Positions 7,701-13,288 of a stretch of DNA of 13,288 nt are shown here, piece after piece. The DNA is from Lachnospiraceae bacterium (GTDB lineage Bacteria; Bacillota; Clostridia; Lachnospirales; Lachnospiraceae), in the NCBI GenBank assembly GCA_009774235.1, contig VSNJ01000115.1, forward strand, positions 1 through 13,288, given 5' to 3'. The position numbers and the translations under genes are program-made. The first letter of the stretch is position 1; every line of letters begins with the position of its first letter. Under the pieces are notes generated by a model. The model had not been told where the DNA came from. It worked only from the letters and a program-made list of their open reading frames with translations, and searched no databases.

Positions 7701-9875
7701 ATGGTTATTTTTGATGGTGACAAGAGAGTTTTTAAACTTGATACAGATAATACGAGTTATGTGATGGGGATTACAGAAGAGGGGTATCTTGGCAATATAT
7801 ATTATGGCAAGAAGGTGGATTCAACAGACCTTGTGTATGCAATGCGTACAGGTGAACATCCTTTTACCCCTTCAAAGGTTCCTGGTGAGAAGATAAGCTT
7901 TATGGACAAGTTCCCTATGGAATATCCATTTGCAGGGACAGGGGATTTCCGCAGCAGCTGCATAAATATAAGGGATAATGCAGGACAGGAGGGTCTTGAA
8001 CTTAAATATAAATCACATAATATTTATGCAGAGAAGAGGAAAATTGATGGCATGCCTTCTGCAAGGGGTGATGGCAGTATGTCACTTGATATTGTGCTGT
8101 CAGATGAGGCACTTGGGGCAGAAGTTACCCTTGTATATACTGTTTATGAGGAATGTGACATAATTACACGCAGTGTAAAGGTCCAGAATACATCAGGCAA
8201 AGAGTTTTATATAACAAAAGCGTTGTCAGCATGTTTAAACCTTGAAACTGATGTTAGTGATATATTATCACTCCATGGTTCATGGGCAAGAGAACGCCAT
8301 ATACAGAGAAGTAAAATAGAGTATGGCAGTTATGTTACAGAGTCACTCCGTGGCGAGCCAGGACACCAGGACCATCCTTTTATTGCAGTGCTTTCAGGAA
8401 ACTGCAGTGAAAACTGTGGTGATGTATATGCAATGAATCTTATATATTCTGGAAATTTTATTGCAAGGGTACAAAAAGACCAGTTTGATAAAGTAAGGAT
8501 GAGTATAGGAATACATCCTGAACATTTTACATGGAAGCTGGAGAGTGGACAGTGCTTTGAAATGCCAGAGGTTATTATGCAGTATTCATGTAAAAGTACT
8601 AATGGAATGACAAATAATTTCCATGACTTTTTCCGTAAATATATACTGCCTTCAAAATGGGTGGAAGCAGAACGCCCAGTCCTTATTAATAACTGGGAAG
8701 CAACTTACTTTGATTTTAATGATGATAAGCTGGTCCAGATTGCAGAAGAAGCTTCAAAGCTTGGAATAGACATGCTTGTTATGGATGATGGCTGGTTCGG
8801 GCATAGAAATGCTGATAACAGCAGCCTTGGGGACTGGTATGTCAATGAAGAGAAGCTTAAAGGCGGGCTTAAGAAGCTGGTGGACAGGGTAAATGCACTT
8901 GGAATGAAGTTTGGAATCTGGTTTGAGCCAGAAATGATTTCCCCAGATTCTGATTTATACAGAAGCCATCCTGAATGGGCACTTGCACTGGATGGAAGGG
9001 AGCCAGGTCTTTGCAGGACACAGTATGTACTTGATTTCAGCAGGCATGAGGTTGTTGATTATATATATGGAAGGCTGCATGATATACTTGAATCAGCTAA
9101 TATTGAATATGTAAAATGGGATATGAACAGGCCAATAGCAGAGGCAGCAAGCTTGTCACTTCCAGCAGACAGGCAGGGGGAAGTAATGCACAGGCATGTA
9201 CTTGCTCTCTATGAGCTCCAGGAAAGGCTTGTTAATGATTTTCCAGACCTTTTACTTGAAAACTGCTCAGGTGGTGGTGCAAGGTTTGATGCAGGTATGC
9301 TTTATTACAGTCCCCAGATATGGTGTTCTGATAATGCAGACCCAGTTGAAAGGCTTATGATACAAGAGGGTACACACCTTATTTATCCGCTTTCAACAAC
9401 AGGCACACATGTGGCAGACAGCCCTAACCATGTTAATGGAAGGATAACTCCTTTTGATACACGTGCAGATGTTGCGCTTACTGGTACATTTGGATATGAG
9501 CTGGATGTAACACGTATTGCAGAGGAAGAGCGTAACCTTATACCAGCACAAATTGAAAAGTATAAGAAGTATAGAAACCTTATACAGACGGGTGATTATT
9601 ACAGGATTGCATCATTCAGGGAGAATGGCAGGTATGATAGTTATATGGTTGTATCAAAAGATAAAAACAAAGCCGTCCTTGTGTATGTGCAGGTAGTGAC
9701 AGATTCTAATGTGTTAAATAAAAAGATTAAGTTATGCGGGCTGGCTTCAGATAAAAAGTATATTGTGGATGATATGGAATATCTTGGAAGTACCCTTATG
9801 AATGTGGGATATATAATGAAACCATTAAGAGGGGATTTCCAGTCTGTGGTGGTAGAGATAAACTGTGCTGGGTAA
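7701..9875 (+). CDS. GH36 alpha-galactosidase
   Basis: This retaining alpha-galactosidase of glycoside hydrolase family 36 removes terminal alpha-1,6-galactose from raffinose-type oligosaccharides, melibiose or galactomannan. It is 724 aa, the standard size of the large bacterial GH36 enzymes. Order: N-terminal beta-sandwich (about 1-310); a TIM barrel beginning near NNWEATYFDF (about 329) with DDGWFG at 362-367; nucleophile D474 in VKWDMNR; CSGGG at 522-526; acid/base D544 in WCSDNAD; and a C-terminal beta domain. The 70-residue gap between D474 and D544 matches characterised family members. There is no signal peptide, so it acts in the cytoplasm on imported oligosaccharides. GGAGGG (7691-7696) four bases before ATG 7701 fixes the start; the TTG at 7683 and ATG at 7689 would place the ribosome site inside the gene. 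It is the last gene of the operon; no strong plus-strand terminator follows. Confidence 0.95.
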   Translation: MVIFDGDKRVFKLDTDNTSYVMGITEEGYLGNIYYGKKVDSTDLVYAMRTGEHPFTPSKVPGEKISFMDKFPMEYPFAGTGDFRSSCINIRDNAGQEGLELKYKSHNIYAEKRKIDGMPSARGDGSMSLDIVLSDEALGAEVTLVYTVYEECDIITRSVKVQNTSGKEFYITKALSACLNLETDVSDILSLHGSWARERHIQRSKIEYGSYVTESLRGEPGHQDHPFIAVLSGNCSENCGDVYAMNLIYSGNFIARVQKDQFDKVRMSIGIHPEHFTWKLESGQCFEMPEVIMQYSCKSTNGMTNNFHDFFRKYILPSKWVEAERPVLINNWEATYFDFNDDKLVQIAEEASKLGIDMLVMDDGWFGHRNADNSSLGDWYVNEEKLKGGLKKLVDRVNALGMKFGIWFEPEMISPDSDLYRSHPEWALALDGREPGLCRTQYVLDFSRHEVVDYIYGRLHDILESANIEYVKWDMNRPIAEAASLSLPADRQGEVMHRHVLALYELQERLVNDFPDLLLENCSGGGARFDAGMLYYSPQIWCSDNADPVERLMIQEGTHLIYPLSTTGTHVADSPNHVNGRITPFDTRADVALTGTFGYELDVTRIAEEERNLIPAQIEKYKKYRNLIQTGDYYRIASFRENGRYDSYMVVSKDKNKAVLVYVQVVTDSNVLNKKIKLCGLASDKKYIVDDMEYLGSTLMNVGYIMKPLRGDFQSVVVEINCAG

Positions 9876-9938
9876 ACAGGGGCACAAATTTTAAAGTTAC
9901 AAGTTATGTGGTGCTGGCAATTCCAAAATTTTACCAAC

Positions 9939-9965
9939 AAAAAGCCATGTTTGCAACATGGCTTT
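9939..9965 (-). terminator. 11-bp hairpin with a T run on the minus strand
   Basis: AAAGCCATGTT (9941-9951) and AACATGGCTTT (9955-9965) pair perfectly around a three-base loop. Read on the minus strand, the hairpin ends in five T residues (9943 to 9939), as in a Rho-independent terminator for transcripts coming from the M56 gene side. Read on the plus strand the tail is only TTT, so it would be weak. It may equally be a helix of the structured RNA. Confidence 0.35.
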
Positions 9966-10262
9966 GCCTGCATTGCGCTTGGATGGATACGCAGTGGTGC
10001 ATAAAGTCCTAAAATACAGGACTTAAGCACCAGCGTCTCCAAACAGCTGCTTTATGGTAAAACATTTGGAAATTGCCAGCGCAATATAATCTCTGTGTAA
10101 ATTTAAATATGGTGCATTAATATATGGTGGTGATGATGTTTCCAAGGATGAATGGAGCAATAGAAGCTGGCGGAGCCGTGAAGGAATCCGTTATGACCTT
10201 GTAATGATTTGTAAAACGCTTGTTGGAATAATATAGTTTATTACAAGCGGGCAAGCTGCCAA

Positions 10263-10278
10263 TGCCTGCCGGCAGGCA
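10263..10278. repeat. 16-bp perfect GC-rich palindrome
   Basis: TGCCTGCCGGCAGGCA is self-complementary and GC-rich within an AT-rich window. As RNA it would form a 6-bp hairpin with a CCGG loop. It sits in the row of helices 10217-10352. Confidence 0.7.
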
Positions 10279-10316
10279 ATATGTACTGGGAATACCATTT
10301 AAATGGTTACAACGCA

Positions 10317-10352
10317 GAAGGGAAACAACTTTCTTATGGAGTGTTTCCCTTC
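10317..10352. repeat. 11-bp perfect stem-loop
   Basis: GAAGGGAAACA (10317-10327) and TGTTTCCCTTC (10342-10352) pair perfectly around a 14-base loop. Neither strand has a T tract directly after it, so it is not a standard terminator. It marks the right end of the structured region. From 10353 to 10442 I see only AT-rich sequence with a T run at about 10396-10402 and no gene. Confidence 0.7.
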
Positions 10353-10442
10353 TGTCAGTATATATTATTATATCATGTTTATAAAAGCAATTAGGTTTTT
10401 TTATTAAATATTCTGGAAAGCCTGATATAAGTTTAAAATATT

Positions 10443-12122
10443 TTATTCTTCAATTATTTTATTAAATTCTTTTTCTGTAATTTCTTTTAAAGAATCTTTA
10501 TCAATAACAAGATATATTCCATCTTTAGTAATTGATTCATTTAAATATATATCAGTACCAGTAGTACCAATATATGTGCCAGATTTACTGTCAAGATGGA
10601 AGTTATCAAGTGTATAAGCTATAAACCCTGCAATATTTTTTCCTTTATACTGCCATATATTTAAAGATTTGTTATAAGTTATTCCATATTTTTTAAATTT
10701 TTCTAATGTCTGGCTGTCATCTTCATTATTTTCAGAGCTTGCATAATCTACATCTGTATTATTTCCAGGATTTTCTATGCCATCTGTTATTGTAAAAGAA
10801 TATGATGAGCTGCTTTGACCATTTTCCTCCATATTATCTGACGTGCTGTCAATATTAATTTCTGTAACAGGTGTATTTTCTGGAATTTCAACTTCTTTAA
10901 GGCCAGTAATTTCATTATCAGAATTTCTTATTACCCTGATTCCTGTTTCACCAGTTTCATCAGTAATATGTGTAGTGCCATTTTTATCTTTCTGGTCATG
11001 GAAATATCCAACTACTTTACCATTATACATAATGTGGCCAGAGCTTTCATCATATGACAGGCCATATTTTTCATATTCTTTGAAATCTTCTTTACCAACA
11101 AAACCATAGAGGTTATCTGGTTCTTCTGTATTTTCATAGCTGGCAGCATTAGTACTTTTTTGTATAGTAACATTGTTGTTATTTCCAGAGTCCCCTTTTG
11201 CAAATACTGTTACAGCGGTGCCTAATATAATTGCAGCACATACTGCGCTGGAGATAGTTGCTTTTTTATACTTCATAATTGCCTCAATCCTTTCTTGTAC
11301 AGGTTTCTTTCCAAATCCGTTAGAAAAGAAACTTAATTTATATTGGTTTTCTGCAAAGTTTATAAGTGCCAGCGCATAATCTTTTTTTGCATTGCTTCCA
11401 AAGACAGAAAGCACTTTTTCATCACATGATAACTCCAGGTCATGGTTAAATAAAATATACATTATCCATACTAATGGGTTAAACCAGTGTATACATACAG
11501 CAGATAATAGTATAATTTTACGCAGGTTATCAGCTCTTTTGATATGGATAAGTTCATGTATAATAATGTATTTTAGATAAATGCTTTTTTCTGTTTTAAA
11601 CAATTTTGGAAAAACAATTTTAGGATGTAATATCCCAAAAGTTAAAGGTGTAGCAATCCTGTCTGAAACTAACAGGCCAGTTTTTAATGGGATATCTGCA
11701 AGTTGTCTTAAATAATTTGCCTGGGTTAAAGATAAAGGCAGGGCTTCTTGTATTTTCCTGTATTCTTTTAAATACAAGAATGTAAAAATGATAAGTAATA
11801 TTATCATAACTGTTATCCAGATAAGCACTGGTATGTTAATGTTATTTGTATTATTAACTGCCTGGGAAGGAAAAGGGTTTTCTGTTCCAGCTGGTAATTT
11901 AATAATACCCTTATGGATATTGCTGGCGGAACTTGTAGTATTTATTACAGGCACAGCTATACCGTATTTAAAAGGCAGGTCAAATGGGATAAGCAGCCTT
12001 AAAAGTACAATATCCCATAATAGTGAAAAAGTTCTTTTAGGAAGTTTTTCATTTAAAAGAAACCGCAGTATTATTACCAGTAATATAAGAATTCCGCCAG
12101 ACAAGCTGGTTTTTAACAGCAT
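10443..12122 (-). CDS. blaR1: M56 (BlaR1/MecR1) family membrane metallopeptidase with duplicated extracellular domain
   Basis: This is a signal-transducing membrane zinc protease; in the BlaR1/MecR1 family an outside signal activates the protease, which leads to loss of the paired BlaI-type repressor. At 559 aa it has membrane segments near residues 5-22, 34-48, 97-118, 205-225 and 291-310. The zinc motif HELIH is at 189-193, with the downstream ELSCDE supplying the third ligand. The C-terminal 250 residues would be extracellular and are not a penicillin-binding domain. They hold two copies of a small domain beginning YEKYGLSYD...YNGKVVGYF (about 345-411) and FKKYGITYN...YKGKNIAGF (about 471-547), joined by a Ser/Asn/Asp-rich linker. 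GAGGT precedes the ATG at 12122. It starts 10 bases after the repressor gene, as an operon. The gene name is family-level only; the ligand is unknown. Confidence 0.9.
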   Translation of the reverse strand: MLLKTSLSGGILILLVIILRFLLNEKLPKRTFSLLWDIVLLRLLIPFDLPFKYGIAVPVINTTSSASNIHKGIIKLPAGTENPFPSQAVNNTNNINIPVLIWITVMIILLIIFTFLYLKEYRKIQEALPLSLTQANYLRQLADIPLKTGLLVSDRIATPLTFGILHPKIVFPKLFKTEKSIYLKYIIIHELIHIKRADNLRKIILLSAVCIHWFNPLVWIMYILFNHDLELSCDEKVLSVFGSNAKKDYALALINFAENQYKLSFFSNGFGKKPVQERIEAIMKYKKATISSAVCAAIILGTAVTVFAKGDSGNNNNVTIQKSTNAASYENTEEPDNLYGFVGKEDFKEYEKYGLSYDESSGHIMYNGKVVGYFHDQKDKNGTTHITDETGETGIRVIRNSDNEITGLKEVEIPENTPVTEINIDSTSDNMEENGQSSSSYSFTITDGIENPGNNTDVDYASSENNEDDSQTLEKFKKYGITYNKSLNIWQYKGKNIAGFIAYTLDNFHLDSKSGTYIGTTGTDIYLNESITKDGIYLVIDKDSLKEITEKEFNKIIEE

Positions 12123-12132
12123 AATTTTTACC

Positions 12133-12492
12133 TCACTTTATCTGGTTTGCCATATCTTTTAGTTCCTGGATTTCATCAGGGGTTAAAGTCTGCCCTGATA
12201 ATAAAGCAGCAAAAAACTGTTTCTTAGAACCATTAAACATCCTTTCAACAAGTTCCTCTGTTTCATATGCCTGGACATCTTCTTTAGAAATAAGTGCTTT
12301 ACAGATAAACTTTGGTTCAATACGTTCTATTGCACCTTTATCTATACACTTTTTAATAACTGTATATGTAGTGTTCCTGTTCCAGCCAGTTTCTTCTTTT
12401 AGTATACTGGCAATCTGTCCAGCAGTTAAATCACCCTCTCTCCACAATATTTCCATAACCTTCAGTTCTGAATCAAAGAGTTTTATTTCCAT
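12133..12492 (-). CDS. blaI: BlaI/MecI family transcriptional repressor
   Basis: This 119 aa winged-helix repressor of the BlaI/MecI/CopY family binds palindromic operators as a dimer and is inactivated through the M56 partner encoded next. The N-terminal helices (LFDSELKVMEILW) lead into the DNA-binding region (TAGQIASILKEETGW.RNTTYTVIKKCIDKGAI, about 20-55). The C-terminal helices (ELVERMFNGSKKQFFAALLSG) form the dimer and contain the usual cleavage neighbourhood. GGAGG (12498-12502) five bases before ATG 12492 sets the start; a TTG at 12504 overlaps that site and is rejected. Three matching palindromes around the upstream promoter indicate autoregulation. There is no beta-lactamase gene in the window, so the name does not imply antibiotic resistance. 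Confidence 0.93.
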   Translation of the reverse strand: MEIKLFDSELKVMEILWREGDLTAGQIASILKEETGWNRNTTYTVIKKCIDKGAIERIEPKFICKALISKEDVQAYETEELVERMFNGSKKQFFAALLSGQTLTPDEIQELKDMANQIK

Positions 12493-12508
12493 AATTTCCT
12501 CCAAAATG

Positions 12509-12522
12509 ACTATTGCAATAGT
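12509..12522. promoter_or_regulatory. Predicted BlaI operator 1
   Basis: ACTATTGCAATAGT is a perfect 14-bp palindrome just downstream of the predicted transcription start and upstream of the repressor's ribosome binding site. Confidence 0.7.
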
Positions 12523-12534
12523 GGTTACATCTTT

Positions 12535-12563
12535 ATACTATCACAATAGTCATATATAGTCAA
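12535..12563 (-). promoter_or_regulatory. Promoter of the blaI-M56 operon
   Basis: On the minus strand: TTGACT (12563-12558), 17 bp, TAGTAT (12540-12535). Transcription would start near 12528. All three operator palindromes cluster here: one over the -10 and spacer, one downstream, one upstream of the -35. Confidence 0.65.
12537..12550. promoter_or_regulatory. Predicted BlaI operator 2
   Basis: ACTATCACAATAGT has the same ACTAT-N4-ATAGT design and overlaps the -10 box, so binding would directly block RNA polymerase. Confidence 0.65.
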
Positions 12564-12572
12564 TGATTTTTT

Positions 12573-12586
12573 ACTATTCAAATAGT
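12573..12586. promoter_or_regulatory. Predicted BlaI operator 3
   Basis: ACTATTCAAATAGT, with ACTATT/AATAGT arms identical to operator 1, lies upstream of the -35 box. It could help loop or cooperative binding, or serve a promoter reading the other way, though no gene lies close in that direction. Confidence 0.6.
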
Positions 12587-12648
12587 CATTTTTAAAAAAC
12601 TATTATTAAGATGCTTAAAATCCAAGGAATCTTGCGCTGTACAAATTT

Positions 12649-13149
12649 CTATAGATACAGGGATACCAAGGTGTAAATATATTCAGCACTGTCGGTTTCA
12701 TCAATTATAAGAACCACTGGCATTGGGGCGTTTTCGCAAATTGCTGACAAATATTTAAATAATTCATATAAAGTAAATGACTTGTCCCGTTCTTTAATTA
12801 TTGTTTCAAGAGCCATCTGTAATTCATTAAGTTTGCCTGTATACTGTTGTCCTAAAGAATACATTTCATTTAAAAAATATTCTGCAAATGCCAGGGAAAA
12901 AGTATTGCTGTCAGCGGATTTGGCTGTATCAAGTGCCTGGAAATCAAGGTTTATAATAAGATAATCTTTTGATAACATCTTAGACAGCATATTTAAAGTG
13001 GTAGTTTTGCCATATTGACGTGCCCTGTTTATTGTAAAATAAGCACCATCATCTATAAGCCGGTGTATTTCATCAAGGCATTTATCAAGTATTACCATAT
13101 AATGTTTTTCTGGTACACATAATCCTGTAACATTGAACTTCTTTTTCAT
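12649..13149 (-). pseudogene. Truncated AAA-ATPase-like gene (AAA-ATPase_like / PD-(D/E)XK family remnant)
   Basis: The 166 aa product is the N-terminal part of a family whose full members are usually about 500-600 aa, with an AAA-type ATPase domain followed by a PD-(D/E)XK nuclease-like C-terminus. Present are the start MKKKFNVTGLCVPEKHYMV, the Walker A variant RARQYGKTT (42-50) and Walker B with LIIDETDSA (147-155). After A155 the sequence leaves the family pattern, runs 11 residues and stops, so the rest of the ATPase domain and the nuclease-like part are missing. No remainder is evident in the roughly 60 bases before the blaI promoter region, beyond a possible short fragment. ATG 13149 has AAAGGTG upstream at a fair distance; an earlier in-frame codon at 13200 would add 17 non-family residues. 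Function of the intact family is unclear; this copy is probably not functional as an ATPase. Confidence 0.75.
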
Positions 13150-13213
13150 ATTAAACAACACCTTTCTGTACAACAGGAATAAGTATTTATTGTAATACAA
13201 TATTTTTAGTTAC

Positions 13214-13242
13214 AATATACCATACTGGCAGATGGTTATCAA
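13214..13242 (-). promoter_or_regulatory. Promoter of the truncated AAA-ATPase-like gene
   Basis: On the minus strand: TTGATA (13242-13237), 17 bp, TATATT (13219-13214). Spacing is ideal and each box has a single mismatch from consensus. It lies about 65 bp upstream of ATG 13149. Beyond it, 13243-13288 shows nothing recognisable. Confidence 0.6.
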
Positions 13243-13288
13243 GAAATAACATTTTTGGGTTTCTTTATTTTTTGAATTATATAAAAAC

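Larger units (their letters stand above)
9911..10352 (+). ncRNA. Candidate large structured RNA in a 567-bp gene-free region (class not recognised with certainty)
   Basis: Between the alpha-galactosidase stop (9875) and the M56 gene end (10443) no coding pattern is convincing, but base pairing is dense. Module A (9911-10082): a long closing stem (9911-9935 with 10056-10082, with small bulges and one G:U-compatible pair), an 11-bp hairpin (9941-9951/9955-9965), and a hairpin with about 20 pairs (9985-10010/10018-10040). Module B: CAAGG/CCTTG (10143-10147/10197-10201) enclosing a 6-pair stem with two G:U-compatible pairs (10169-10174/10187-10192), then 10217-10249, 10263-10278, 10294-10307 and 10317-10352. 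No clear promoter or T-tract terminator is visible, so strand, ends and number of transcripts are uncertain. The class I would test first is HEARO/omega RNA, on general resemblance recalled rather than shown; no IscB-like ORF is present. Confidence 0.45.

Noticed and set aside
10124..10204. 26-codon ORF beginning ATG-GTG-GTG in the structured region
   Set aside because: It is short, with no clear family and an unconvincing ribosome site, and it overlaps predicted helices; more likely incidental to RNA structure.
10294..10307. ACCATTTAAATGGT palindrome considered as a stand-alone operator
   Set aside because: It lies away from any promoter I can see and fits better as one of the row of hairpins; listed as part of the structured region.
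11788..12162. 124-aa plus-strand frame over the M56 gene N-terminus
   Set aside because: It is antisense to the membrane segments of the M56 protein and its hydrophobicity mirrors that gene.

Overview
The window is AT-rich, with strong AGGAGG-type ribosome binding sites, frequent AGG and ATA codons, and TTGACA/TATAAT-like promoters. The protein families (YugP-type peptidase, GH53 lipoprotein, YkuD enzyme with Bsp-like repeats, YesL, GH36, BlaI/M56 pair, AAA-ATPase-like ORF) suggest a gut-type Clostridia, most likely Lachnospiraceae. This is inferred from gene content and style; no rRNA or other species marker is present.

Layout. Positions 132-821 (+) encode a YugP-type membrane zinc peptidase, followed by a clear terminator. 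Positions 1014-2450 (+) encode a GH53 endo-beta-1,4-galactanase that looks like a surface lipoprotein. Positions 2584-4962 (+) encode a large secreted L,D-transpeptidase (YkuD) with a Thr/Pro hexapeptide-repeat linker, followed by a strong terminator. Positions 4963-5287 are a regulatory region: a perfectly spaced promoter, repeated TTAAGTT half-sites, and two inverted copies of a ~33-41 bp sequence about 160 bp apart. Positions 5288-9875 (+) form a likely operon: YesL-family membrane protein, phosphoglucomutase-type sugar-phosphate mutase, GH36 alpha-galactosidase. Positions 9876-10442 have no convincing gene but carry dense secondary structure (about eight helices, one with a G:U-compatible pair), the best candidate here for an uncharacterised or unannotated RNA. 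On the minus strand are a BlaI-type repressor (12133-12492) and an M56/BlaR1-type membrane peptidase (10443-12122), with three near-identical palindromic operators around their promoter. Last is a truncated AAA-ATPase-like gene (12649-13149, minus) that keeps its promoter.

How the genes fit together. GH53 would cut galactan or arabinogalactan at the surface, GH36 would remove alpha-galactosyl residues, and the mutase would convert glucose-1-phosphate (including that from the Leloir pathway) to glucose-6-phosphate. This gives a galactose-rich glycan theme, but GH53 is separated from the YesL-mutase-GH36 operon by the cell-wall transpeptidase and no transporter lies in the window. The BlaI/M56 pair is a self-contained, autoregulated signalling module whose extracellular part is a duplicated small domain instead of a penicillin-binding sensor, so its signal is probably not a beta-lactam.
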